Part shown: piece after piece, positions 7,860-18,155 of the stretch
Position numbering within the stretch: the first letter of the stretch is position 1
Layout of the letters: each line of letters begins with the position of its first letter
From: Pseudomonas sp. Ga0074129
GTDB lineage: Bacteria > Pseudomonadota > Gammaproteobacteria > Pseudomonadales > Pseudomonadaceae
DNA length: 64,000 bases
Assembly: GCA_001465025.1 (NCBI GenBank)
Contig: LNDO01000088.1
Coordinates: 1 to 64,000 of the forward strand
Direction: 5' to 3'
Translations under genes and position numbers: made by a program
The notes under the pieces: model-generated
Told to the model about the DNA's origin: nothing
Seen by the model: the letters and a program-made list of their open reading frames with translations, nothing else
The model's database searches: none

Positions 7860-9480
7860 GCGCGAAAACGCTGAATTTGCACCTGCAGTCCAGTCGCCAG
7901 TTGCGCCAGGTCACGGCTGGCAATTGAGCTTTGCTGCGCACCATTGACCACCTCGCTGATGCTGTCGTTGAGGCTGCTGATGTTTTCACTGATCTCATTT
8001 GCCACAGCGGTTTGCTCCTCCGTAGCAGCGGAAATCTGCACATTGCCATCAGCGATGCCCTCAACCGCATGAGCGATGTGATTGAGCACCTCGCCGCTTC
8101 ACGCGCATGACTGACACTGTTCTGAGCCTGCTCACGCGATAGCTGCATCGCGCTGACGGCACTGCGCGCGCCGCCCTGCAGGGCATCAATCATGCCGCGA
8201 ATGGACTCAGTGGCCTTTTGCGTATTGCTGGCCAGGCTGCGCACTTCATCGGCCACCACGGCAAACCCACGTCCCGCTTCACCGGCCCGTGCGGCTTCAA
8301 TAGCGGCGTTGAGGGCCAGTAAGTTGGTCTGCTCGGCAATGCTCTGAATCACGCTGAGCACCTTACTGATTTCATCGCTCTGACTATGCAGGCTGTCGAT
8401 CACCTGACCGGCTTTCTCCACGGAGGCCGATAGCCCTTGAATCGCCTTGAGATTGGACTGCACCAGATCGCTGCCCTGACGTGCTTCCTTATTGGCATCT
8501 GCCGCATTGCTCGCCGTGGCCTGGGCATTACGCGCCACCTCTTGCACAGCCATGCTCATCTGGTGCACGGCCGTGGCCACCATATGGGTTTGATCGCCTT
8601 GAGCCGAGGCAGCCTGGCTGACCTGAGCACTGATCGCGCTCATTTCTTCGGAAGCAGCTGCCAATTGAATTGCGGTATCCGTCAAATGCCGGATCAGCGC
8701 TTGTTGATGCTCCAGCATGGTGTTGAACGCCCGCGCTGTATCAGCAACTTCATCACGGCCTCGGGTGTCCGCGCGCAGCGTTAAATTGGAGGACTGCTGG
8801 ACATCCATGATCAGGCTACGCAAGCCGGCCAGCGGACGAATAATCGATAACCCAATGACCAGCGCTGCCACCAACACCAGCACCAGAGCCACAGCACCAA
8901 TCAGTAGAAACACAGTGCGCATGGTTTGATACTGAGTAATAGCCTCCGAATTGAGTCGCTCACCTTCGCTCAATTGCAACGCGATCAGGCCGCCGAGCTC
9001 GGCACCCAAAGGGTCAAACGTGTCGTAGAGCTGGCGGTTGAACGAGCCCGGCTCCGCCGCCATTAACTCGCCGCTAGAAATCTGCCCGAGGTAGTGCTCA
9101 GCTAATTGCTGCACGCTCACTAAATGCGGCTTGGTCCGCTCAACGCGTCGGCTTTCATCCTCCGTCAGGCGTGTCGCGATGTATTGAGCCCAGGCTTCGT
9201 CGCCTTGGCGGCGTGCATCGCTAAACGCTTTGCGCAACGCGGACTCATCGAATAGGCCGGCACGGTATTTATGCAGCGCATCCACCATCGCCACGGCATA
9301 AGCATCAGACACCACTTTGAGCTGACTGATTGGCTGCATACGATCAGTGAACAACTCAGCAAAGCTGGCGTTCAACTTACTGGCATTCGACAACGCCATC
9401 GCGATGACAAAAACCAGCACCAGCAAAGGCACTACAGCCAACATTAACAGCCGAGATTTAACCGTAACGTGCGTCAACAT
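7856..9480 (-). pseudogene. Methyl-accepting chemotaxis protein, frameshifted near the C-terminus
   Basis: The predicted chemoreceptor of about 541 residues has TM1 (about 10-30), a helical periplasmic ligand domain of four-helix-bundle type, TM2 (about 188-212), HAMP, and a signalling domain with the conserved hairpin tip ([19 protein letters not shown]). After SHAREA the frame is lost: around 8093-8098 one G is missing from an expected EAGEV stretch. The remaining 70-odd residues, with the second methylation helix and a C-terminal RFRA, continue in another frame to 7856. The upstream frame would run on into junk inside rmlD. The start at 9480 gives a short cytoplasmic N-terminus directly before TM1. 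The dct genes next door suggest, but do not prove, an organic-acid ligand. Confidence 0.85.
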
Positions 9481-9647
9481 GTGCGTATCTCCGCAGAAAT
9501 AGGTGCCGAAGTCCGTTTGAGGCAAAACGGCGGCATCAGCGACTGCGCAGCGATACCGGACATTTTCAGTATTGACCCCAAAAGACAACCTTGCCCACTT
9601 ATTGCATAACCGCCACTCTCAACGTTCAGCCTTGACCGAGTAAGCGC

Positions 9648-11472
9648 ATGCACACCCCGCTCCCCCACCCCAGCCGTCCGCGCTGGCGCAGCCTGGCCCT
9701 GCTGGCCTTGGTGCTGACGCCCCTGCTGTGGCCACTGCAACAACTAGCCGAGCGCTATTACAGCGGCGTGCTGGTGGAGCAGAACCGCCAGACCCTGGAC
9801 CTGTACGTGGCCAACCTGCTCGGCACGCTGCGCCGTTACGAGGTGCTGCCGCCGATTTTGGGCGACTTGCCGGCGCTGCGTCTGGCGCTGCAAACGCCTA
9901 CGGACTCGACCCGCCTAAGCAACGCCAATCACCTGCTTGACCAAGTACGCGAGCAGACCGGCGCCGATGTCATCTACCTGATGGATCCGGACGGCAAAAC
10001 CTTGGCGGCCTCGAACTGGGCCCAAGCCGACTCGTTCGTTGATCGCAACTTCGCCTTTCGTCCGTATTTCCGCGAGGCCATTGCCGGACGGCCGGGGCGC
10101 TTCTTTGGCTTGGGCACCACCTCGGGTAAACGCGGCTACTACTTCGCCGCCGCCGTGCGGGATGGCGAGCGCAACCTCGGCGCGCTGGTGGTCAAGGTCG
10201 ACCTAGATCACACCGAAACCCTATGGGGCAACACACCGGAACAGCTGCTGGTGACCGATGCCAATGGCGTGGTGATCCTCACCTCCAACAGCCACTGGCG
10301 CTTTACCGCCAGCCGTCCGCTGGACGCCGCTGAACGCCGCTGAACGCGCCGCCATTGCTACCAACCTACCCTATCCAACGCAAGCGCCGCCGCCGATCAA
10401 ACTGGATGCGCAGAACTGGATTCGTCAGGACCGCGAAATGGAGGAAACCGGCTGGACCGTCAGCATCCTCGCGCCGCGCAGCCTGCTCGACCGCCCCGTA
10501 CGCACGGCATTAGTGGCGGGAGGCGGCATGCTGTTGCTGCTGATGCTCTTGCTTGGCCTGTTGATGCAGCGTCGCCGTCATTACCTGGAGCGCATCGCCC
10601 TCGACAGCCAGGCCCGGCAACAGCTTGAACTCAGGGTGCAGGAACGCACCCAAGACCTGGAGCGGCTCAACAGCCGACTTAAACAGGAGGTGCTTGAACG
10701 CGAGCAGGCGCAACAGGAACTGGTTCAAGCCCAGGATGAACTGGTGCAGGCCAGTAAACTCAGTGCTCTAGGCACCATGAGCGCCAGCATCAGTCATGAG
10801 CTCAATCAGCCGCTGGCGGCCATTCGCAACTACGCCGACAACGCCGGTGTGCTGCTCGACCATGGACGCCACGACGACGCCCGCGCCAACCTCAAGCTGA
10901 TCAGCCAACTCACCGAACGCATGGCCTCGATCATCGCCCACCTGCGCGCGTTTGCCCGCCGCGACCGGCACGCACCGGAAAGTGTGGCCCTGCAACCGGC
11001 CATCGACGACGCACTGGCGCTGCTGGCCAAGCGCCGTCAGGCCATGCAGGTCGAATTAATCCGCGACATGCCGGACGCCACTCTCTGGGTACAAGCGGGA
11101 GAAACCCGCCTGCGCCAAGTGCTCGGCAACCTGCTGGCCAACGCCCTCGATGCCTTGAGCGAAGTGCCACAGCCGCGCCGACTGTGGCTAAGTGCCGAAC
11201 TCACCGCTGAAGGCGTCGACCTGCACCTGCGCGACAACGGCCCCGGCTTTAGCCAGGAAGCCTTGCAACGCGCCCGCGAGCCGTTTTTCACCACCAAGAC
11301 CAGCGCCCAAGGCTTAGGCCTTGGCTTGGCCATTTGCGATACCCTGATGCGCGCCCTGGGCGGCGAACTGCTGTTTGCCAACCACCCCGGCGGCGGCGCA
11401 CAACTAACCCTGCGCTTGCGCGCGGCCGCGCAGGGCATCAAAACCCAGTCGCCTGAGGACTTTGTTGTATGA
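9648..11472 (+). pseudogene. dctB: C4-dicarboxylate sensor histidine kinase DctB, frameshifted
   Basis: DctB senses dicarboxylates in the periplasm and phosphorylates DctD. The first part (9648-10343) carries TM1 (about 15-33) and a double-PAS sensor domain with motifs such as VIYLMDPDGKTLAASNW and RPYFREA. It ends early because of a 10-bp duplication. The remainder, in another frame, contains TM2, a coiled-coil linker, the H-box SHELNQPLAAIRNYAD, the N-box NLLANALDAL, and G-boxes DNGPGF and GLGLGLAI. Removing one repeat copy restores RPLDAAERAAIA and one continuous kinase of about 604 residues. It overlaps dctD by 4 bp (ATGA). A second start, ATG 10438, could express a cytoplasm-only kinase with no sensor (inference). 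Confidence 0.88.
10324..10343 (+). repeat. Exact 10-bp tandem duplication disrupting dctB
   Basis: The unit ACGCCGCTGA occurs twice back to back (10324-10333 and 10334-10343). One copy alone gives the expected reading frame; two copies shift it and create the TGA at 10341-10343. The clean duplication points to replication slippage or a misassembly rather than a single miscalled base. Confidence 0.92.
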
Positions 11473-12859
11473 GCATGATCGATTCCCGCATCCAGGTGCT
11501 GCTGATCGACGACGACCCCCACCTGCGCCAGGCATTGAGCCAAACTCTCGACCTGGCGGGGTTGAAAGTCAGCACCCTGGCCGATGCGCGCGGCGTCGCA
11601 GAGCGCATTGAGCGGGACTGGCCCGGCGTAGTGGTCAGCGACATCCGCATGCCCGGCATCGACGGCTTGCAACTTTTGCAACAGCTGCAGGAGAAAGATC
11701 CCGAACTGCCCGTGCTGCTGATCACCGGCCACGGCGATGTGCCCTTAGCCGTGCAGGCCATGCGCGCGGGCGCGTATGACTTTTTAGAAAAACCCTTTGC
11801 CAGCGACGACCTGCAGGGCAGCGTTCGACGCGCCCTTGAGGTGCGCCGCCTGGTGCTGGAAAACCGCAGCCTGCGCATGGCCTTGTCCGACCGCCACACC
11901 CTGTCGGCGCGCTTGGTTGGCCAGTCGTCGGCCTACAGCGCCTGCGCGAACAGATCGGCGCACTGGCCGGGATCAACAGCGATGTGCTGATCCTCGGTGA
12001 AACCGGAGCTGGCAAAGAAGTGGTCGCGCGCGCCCTGCATGACTTGTCGAACCGCCGCAACGGCCCATTCGTGGCCATTAACGCCGGCGCGCTGGCTGAA
12101 TCCGTGGTGGAGAGTGAACTGTTCGGCCATGAGCAAGGCGCCTTTACCGGCGCGCAAAAACGCCGCATTGGCAAGTTTGAATTCGCCAATGGCGGCACCC
12201 TGTTCCTCGATGAAATCGAAAGCATGAGCCTGGATGTGCAAGTCAAACTGCTGCGCATGCTGCAAGAGCGCGTGGTCGAGCGCCTGGGCGGCAACCAATT
12301 GATCCCGCTGGATATTCGTGTGATTGCCGCGACCAAGGAAGACCTGCGCCAAGCGGCCGATCAGGGCCGTTTTCGCGCCGATCTGTACTACCGCCTCAAC
12401 GTCGCCCCGCTGCGTATTCCGGCGCTGCGCGAGCGCGGCGAAGACGCCCTGCTGCTGTTTCAACACTTCGCCGAGGCCGCACGCAGCCGCCATGGTCTGA
12501 GTGAACGTAACCTCCAGCCTGGCCAGCGCGCCGCCCTGCTGCGCCACCCCTGGCCCGGTAACGTGCGTGAACTGCAGAACGCGGCAGAACGTTTTGCCCT
12601 CGGCCTGGAGCTGGACCTTGACCTGCAAAGCAACGCCCCCGCTCCAGCCGAATATGACAGCAGTCAAGCTGGCCTGAATGCTCAGGTCGAGGCCTTCGAG
12701 CGCAGCCTGATCAGCGCCGAACTCAGCCGCAGCCACAGCTCATTACGCAGCCTGGCCGAGGCGCTGGGTGTGCCGCGTAAAACCCTGCACGACAAACTGC
12801 GCAAACACGGCCTGAGCTTCGCCGACTCTGGCGGAAGCTCGCCAGACAGCCTCGACTAG
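11469..12859 (+). pseudogene. dctD: C4-dicarboxylate response regulator DctD (sigma-54 activator), frameshifted
   Basis: DctD is an NtrC-type regulator that activates sigma-54 promoters of dicarboxylate transport genes. The first frame has a receiver domain with phosphoacceptor Asp58 (VVSDIRMPG), ITGHGD and the conserved KPF lysine. Just before the AAA+ domain, near 11934, one base appears to be missing (expected QSSA[11 protein letters not shown]), and the frame shifts to a second one running to 12859. That part has Walker A GETGAGKE, the sigma-54 contact loop GAFTGAQ, Walker B LFLDEIE, an R-finger region and a Fis-type helix-turn-helix ([16 protein letters not shown]). As written the protein is split between signal reception and ATPase. 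Sequencing error is possible. Confidence 0.88.
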
Positions 12860-12888
12860 CTGGCGGATTCTCGCCAAACCCATCTAAT

Positions 12889-12910
12889 GGCCTTCAAGCA
12901 GAAGGCCTTT
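12889..12910 (+). terminator. Probable terminator after dctD
   Basis: Stem GGCCTTC / GAAGGCC with a 5-nt loop is followed by TTT. A second small hairpin (TGGCG...CGCCA, 12861-12875) lies immediately after the stop codon. The short U tract makes it a moderate terminator. Confidence 0.6.
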
Positions 12911-12927
12911 CCACCTCCTGCAAATCT

Positions 12928-12962
12928 GCGCAAAGCCTTGATATATATAGGTTTAATTGCGC
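12928..12962 (+). promoter_or_regulatory. Candidate upstream activator site for DctD
   Basis: An inverted repeat GCGCAA (12928-12933) / TTGCGC (12957-12962) flanks an AT-rich centre containing ATATATATA. It lies about 50 bp before a strong sigma-54 promoter, where an enhancer-binding site or IHF bend could sit. No consensus comparison was possible, so this is tentative. Confidence 0.3.
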
Positions 12963-12984
12963 TATCACGACACAGCTAGCACGC

Positions 12985-13000
12985 TGGCATGGCGGTTGCT
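12985..13000 (+). promoter_or_regulatory. Sigma-54 (RpoN) promoter of dctPQM
   Basis: TGGCATG-N4-TTGCT matches the -24/-12 consensus TGGCACG-N4-TTGCW in the required spacing: GG and GC are intact, with one mismatch. Transcription would begin near 13012, leaving a leader of about 140 nt before dctP. Position directly upstream of a TRAP operon and after a gene for a sigma-54 activator makes function likely. Confidence 0.85.
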
Positions 13001-13129
13001 CTAGCCCCTGATAGGCAACCTGCTCACGCCCACATCCAGGCCCTTGCTGCCAAGCGCCCGTCATCTTTTGACAGGCCGCCTCGATAGAGCACGTTCGCCC
13101 AACCTGCCGCGCTGCGGCGCATCGCGTGA

Positions 13130-14158
<1,029 letters not shown>

Positions 14159-14192
14159 GGCGAAGTAGGCCCACCAGCCTGCACCCAACCAC

Positions 14193-14214
14193 AGCGCAGC
14201 CGCCCGGCTGCGCT
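14193..14214 (+). other. GC-rich intercistronic hairpin between dctP and dctQ
   Basis: AGCGCAGCCG and CGGCTGCGCT form a near-perfect stem with a minimal loop, without a U tract. Such structures in transporter operons usually stabilise the upstream message or attenuate transcription so the binding protein is made in excess. That role is inferred. Confidence 0.6.
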
Positions 14215-14285
14215 ACTGGCTGAGTACCCCGGCACTTAGCAATCCGCCGGGGGACACCGCACCCCAATCTCTGGAGACTTTATCG

Positions 14286-14915
14286 ATGAACGCCTTGCGG
14301 CGCGTCTGGGACCATTTCGAGGAAGGTTTTATTGCCTTTCTGCTGGCCGCCATGACGCTGGTGACCTTCGCCTACGTGATCCTCAACAACCTCTACACGC
14401 TGTTCTACAACCTAGCCGACCGCTGGGAAGGCAGCAGTGAACTGTTTTTCGCCATTGGCGACAGTATTCTCGGCATGGCTCAGTCAATGACTTGGAGCAT
14501 TGCCCTGACCAAAGCGTTATTCGCTTGGTTGATCTTCTTCGGCCTGGCTTACGGTGTTCGCACCGCCGGTCATATCGGTGTTGATGCATTGGTCAAACTG
14601 ACCAGCAAACCGGTGCAACGCATCATCGGCCTCATCGCCTGCTCAGCCTGCCTGGGCTACGCCGGCTTGATCAGCGTGGCCAGCTTTGACTGGGTCAAAA
14701 CCCTGTTTATTGCCGGTATTGGCGCTGAAGACCTCGGCCACTACGGCATCATGCAGTGGCACATCACCCTGATCGTACCCTTTGGCTTTGCCATGGTATT
14801 CATCCGCTTTTTCGAGATTTTCGTGCGCATCTTGCGCAATCAGCAGACCGGTCTTGGCCTGGCTGATGAGGCCGCTGACGCCTTGAAAATCAACGAGCAT
14901 GGGGAGCAAAAATAA
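14286..14915 (+). CDS. dctQ: TRAP transporter small permease subunit
   Basis: DctQ is the four-helix membrane subunit of the dicarboxylate TRAP transporter. The 209 residues show four hydrophobic segments (about 15-40, 75-98, 112-133 and 150-175), with family features such as FAYVILNNLYTLFY near TM1 and the GVRTAGHIGVDAL stretch between TM2 and TM3. It overlaps the start of dctM by 1 bp, so the two membrane subunits are co-translated. A GGAGA ribosome binding site precedes the ATG. Confidence 0.93.
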   Translation: MNALRRVWDHFEEGFIAFLLAAMTLVTFAYVILNNLYTLFYNLADRWEGSSELFFAIGDSILGMAQSMTWSIALTKALFAWLIFFGLAYGVRTAGHIGVDALVKLTSKPVQRIIGLIACSACLGYAGLISVASFDWVKTLFIAGIGAEDLGHYGIMQWHITLIVPFGFAMVFIRFFEIFVRILRNQQTGLGLADEAADALKINEHGEQK

Positions 14916-16198
14916 TGACCATTCTGTTCCTCTTCCTGCTGCTATTCCTGCTGATGTTTATCGGCGTGCCGATTGCCGCGTCACTCGGCTTGGCAGGCTC
15001 GATCACCATCATGCTGTTCAGCCCGGATTCGGTTCGCTCGCTGGCGATTAAGCTGTTCGAAACCTCCGAGCACTACACTCTGCTGGCGATTCCGTTCTTC
15101 CTGCTGTCCGGTGCCTTTATGACCACCGGCGGCGTAGCCAAACGCCTGATCGACTTTGCCAATGCCTGTGTCGGCCATATTCGCGGTGGCCTGGCGATTT
15201 CTGCGGTACTGGCGTGCATGCTGTTCGCCGCGCTCTCGGGTTCATCCCCAGCCACTGTTGCGGCTGTAGGCTCCATCGCCATTGCCGGCATGGTGCGCTC
15301 GGGTTATCCGCAAGCCTTCGGTGCAGGCATCATCTGTAACGCCGGTACGCTGGGCATTCTGATTCCGCCGTCGATCGTCATGGTGGTATATGCCGCTGCA
15401 ACCGAGCAGTCGGTGGGCAAGCTGTTTATGGCTGGCGTCGTACCGGGGCTGCTGCTGGGCCTGATTCTGATGGTGGCGATTTACATCGTCGCGCGGAAGA
15501 TGAACCTACCGGCGATGCCGCGCGCTACCTTCCGTCAATTGCTTGGTACCGCACGAGAAGCCGTGTGGGGTTTGCTGCTGATGGTGATCATCCTCGGCGG
15601 CATCTACTCCGGCATGTTCACGCCGACTGAAGCCGCCGCTGTAGCTGCGATTTACGCAGGCTTCGTAGCGTTGTTCGTCTACAAAGATATGACCGTGCGC
15701 GAGTGCCCCAAGGTGCTGCTGGAGTCCGGCAAGCTGACCATCATGCTGATGTTCATCATTGCCAACGCCATGCTCTTCGCCCACGTACTGACCACCGAGC
15801 AGATCCCGCAAACCATCACCGCTTGGGTGGTGGATATGGGCCTGCAGCCTTGGCAGTTCCTGTTGGTGGTGAACATTGTGCTGCTGATCGCCGGCGCCTT
15901 TATGGAGCCGTCAGCGATCATCTTGATTCTTGCGCCGATTCTCTTCCCGATTGCCGTGCAACTGGGCATCGACCCGATTCACCTGGGCATCATCATGGTG
16001 GTGAACATGGAGATCGGATTGATTACACCGCCGGTGGGCCTAAACCTGTTCGTCACCTCAGCGGTGACCGGTATGAAGCTAACCGAAGTGATCAAAGCCG
16101 CTTGGCCGTGGCTGATGATCCTGCTCAGCTTCCTGGTCGTTATCACCTACATACCGTCAATTTCCCTGGCACTGCCGACCTGGCTGGGCATGACCTGA
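14915..16198 (+). CDS. dctM: TRAP transporter large permease subunit
   Basis: DctM is the Na+-coupled transport subunit. The 427-residue protein is hydrophobic throughout with about 12 membrane segments. It carries the conserved DctM stretches: IPFFLLSGAFMTTGG, ALSGSSPATVAAVGSIA, GTLGILIPPSI, and NMEIGLITPPVGLNLFV. Length matches the family. It is the last gene of dctPQM and is followed by a strong terminator. Confidence 0.95.
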   Translation: MTILFLFLLLFLLMFIGVPIAASLGLAGSITIMLFSPDSVRSLAIKLFETSEHYTLLAIPFFLLSGAFMTTGGVAKRLIDFANACVGHIRGGLAISAVLACMLFAALSGSSPATVAAVGSIAIAGMVRSGYPQAFGAGIICNAGTLGILIPPSIVMVVYAAATEQSVGKLFMAGVVPGLLLGLILMVAIYIVARKMNLPAMPRATFRQLLGTAREAVWGLLLMVIILGGIYSGMFTPTEAAAVAAIYAGFVALFVYKDMTVRECPKVLLESGKLTIMLMFIIANAMLFAHVLTTEQIPQTITAWVVDMGLQPWQFLLVVNIVLLIAGAFMEPSAIILILAPILFPIAVQLGIDPIHLGIIMVVNMEIGLITPPVGLNLFVTSAVTGMKLTEVIKAAWPWLMILLSFLVVITYIPSISLALPTWLGMT

Positions 16199-16234
16199 CA
16201 GCAACTCCGTGTGTACCTCCCTACACACATTTTT

Positions 16235-16263
16235 AGCCCGGCCTTAGTGCCGGGCTTTTTTTG
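16235..16263 (+). terminator. Rho-independent terminator of dctPQM
   Basis: Stem AGCCCGGC / GCCGGGCT with loop CTTAGT is followed by seven T. It lies 37 bp past the dctM stop. From here to 16388 I see no gene. Confidence 0.92.
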
Positions 16264-16388
16264 TCTATAGCTTTTGTTGGTCGGGGCGGGGCGGGCAGGT
16301 TAGCCGCATAAAGCAATGCCTAATTATCACGCCGCTCGAAACGCGGCGTAGCCCGCCATCGATGTAATACCGTCACTGGGTTAGATCG

Positions 16389-17606
16389 TTAAACCCGCGC
16401 CAAATCCGGCAGGTCACCGGACAAACCCAAAGCCTGACGCACAAACAACGCCTTGGCTTCTGGCAGTTCATCGACCCAATTCAGGCCGCTGTTACGCAAC
16501 CAGCGCACCGGCAGTGGATCGGCCTGGAACAGCCGCTCAAAACCTTCCATCGCCGCCATCATCGCCAGGTTATGCGGCATGCGCCGACGCTCGTAGCGGC
16601 TCAGCACCTTCACATCGCTCAGGCGTTCGCCACGCTGCGCTGCGTGCAACAGCACTTCAGCCAGCACCGCCACATCGAGAAAACCCAAATTGACGCCCTG
16701 CCCGGCCAGCGGATGGATGCTATGTGCGGCATCGCCGATCAACGCCAAGCCTTCTTCGACATAACGCTTGGCGTGCCGTTGACGCAGCGGAATGCACAAA
16801 CGGGCGTCGGCGTGCTGTATCTCACCGAGGCGATGCTCGAAGGCAAAGCCCAATGCGCGGCAGAAACCAGCATCGTCCAACGCCATCAAGCGCTCGGCCT
16901 CAGTGGGTGTGGTCGACCAGACAATCGAGCACCAGTGCTGACCCGGCGGACCTGCCAAGGGCAAGAACGCCAATGGGCCGTCATCGGTAAATCGCTGCCA
17001 AGCGGTGGATTGGTGCGGCTTGCTGCAGCGCACGCTGGTGACGATGGCGTGGTGCAGGTAATCCCATTCACGGGTGCCGCAGCCAGCCAGGCGGCGCACC
17101 GCCGAGTTGGCCCCATCCGCCGCAATGACCAGCGGCGCACGCAACTCGCGACCGTCGCTCAGGCTGACCAACCAACCATCACCAGAGCGGCGCAGTTGTT
17201 CCAAACGAGCGCCAGACAGCAGACCAATCGGACAGTCGTGCAGACGCTCCAGCAGGGCGTCCTGCACCACGCGGTTTTCCACAATATGACCGAGCGTTTC
17301 GGCATGCACGCTGGCGGCACTGAAGTGAATCTGCCCGGTGCCGGAACCATCCCACACCTGCATTTCACCATAAGGGCAGGCGCGCCGGTCAGCAATGCCC
17401 TGCCACACACCCAGGCGTTCAAGAATGCGCTGGCTGGCCGCCGAGAGAGCGCTGACTCGCGGCTCAAAAGCGGCCGCTTTATCGAAAGGCTTGACGTTCA
17501 GCGGGCTGCCATCGAGCAGGATGATGTCCAAGCCCTGATCCTGCAGGGCCAACGCCAGGGCGCTGCCCACCATGCCTGCGCCAACAATGATCAGATCCGC
17601 TTGCAT
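16389..17606 (-). CDS. UbiH/UbiF/VisC-family FAD-dependent ubiquinone hydroxylase
   Basis: A class A flavin monooxygenase acting on the ubiquinone ring. The 405-residue protein has the FAD dinucleotide fold GAGMVGSALA at the N-terminus, the ADGANSAVRR segment (DG motif), and GDAAHSIHPLAGQGVNLG, which contacts the flavin ribityl and is diagnostic for ubiquinone hydroxylases. Pseudomonas has several paralogues. This position corresponds to the VisC/UbiI-like gene next to ubiH, so C5 hydroxylation is the likeliest reaction, but UbiF-type activity cannot be excluded from sequence. Same strand as DUF4442, ubiH and pepP. Confidence 0.88.
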   Translation of the reverse strand: MQADLIIVGAGMVGSALALALQDQGLDIILLDGSPLNVKPFDKAAAFEPRVSALSAASQRILERLGVWQGIADRRACPYGEMQVWDGSGTGQIHFSAASVHAETLGHIVENRVVQDALLERLHDCPIGLLSGARLEQLRRSGDGWLVSLSDGRELRAPLVIAADGANSAVRRLAGCGTREWDYLHHAIVTSVRCSKPHQSTAWQRFTDDGPLAFLPLAGPPGQHWCSIVWSTTPTEAERLMALDDAGFCRALGFAFEHRLGEIQHADARLCIPLRQRHAKRYVEEGLALIGDAAHSIHPLAGQGVNLGFLDVAVLAEVLLHAAQRGERLSDVKVLSRYERRRMPHNLAMMAAMEGFERLFQADPLPVRWLRNSGLNWVDELPEAKALFVRQALGLSGDLPDLARV

Positions 17607-17669
17607 CGCATTTCCTTCTTACTGAAAGCCTGTTCAGGGCTTACGAGCGCGTAGAGGTTGAACAGGTGC

Positions 17670-18152
17670 CTAGGCGGCCTGCCGAGCACGCGGTTTTAAC
17701 CGCACGTAGAGTGTTTTATGCACCCGCGCCACCAGGGTACCGCTGCCATCGCGCACTTCCACGTGCAATTCGGGGTGGTATTTTTCACCCTCTGCCGTGT
17801 GCTGGCGAATGTCGTCGAGCAACTGCTCGTTGATGCTGAAATCGGCGAACACCGGGCCTTTGCCGGGGGCGATAAAGTCGATGCGCGCGGCCTTGTCCCA
17901 GACGATAAAATCGCGCCCGAGGTTTTCCATGATCATCAGCATGAAAAACGGGTCGGTCATCGAATACAGGCTGCCGCCGAACTGAGTGCCGACATAGTTG
18001 CGGTTATACCAGCCCAGGCCCATTCTCACCTGCACCTGCCGGAAGTCCGCGCTGATCTGCCGCACCCGCACACCGGCCCCCAGATAGGGCGGATAAAGAT
18101 TCATCGCCCAGCGCAGCAGCCGCGCCTTGCGCGCCAATTTTTTAGCCGACAT
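17670..18152 (-). CDS. DUF4442 hot-dog-fold protein
   Basis: This 160-residue protein belongs to the DUF4442 group of hot-dog proteins related to acyl-CoA thioesterases. Supporting motifs are an N-terminal helix (LRWAMNLYPPYLGAG), the central YVGTQFGGSLYSMTDPFFMLM hot-dog helix region in place of the usual catalytic patch, and a strand with VHKTLYVRLK at the C-terminus. It sits 3 bp downstream of ubiH and upstream of the second hydroxylase, so a link to ubiquinone or fatty-acyl metabolism is plausible, but no substrate is known. Confidence 0.75.
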   Translation of the reverse strand: MSAKKLARKARLLRWAMNLYPPYLGAGVRVRQISADFRQVQVRMGLGWYNRNYVGTQFGGSLYSMTDPFFMLMIMENLGRDFIVWDKAARIDFIAPGKGPVFADFSINEQLLDDIRQHTAEGEKYHPELHVEVRDGSGTLVARVHKTLYVRLKPRARQAA

Positions 18153-18155
18153 GCC

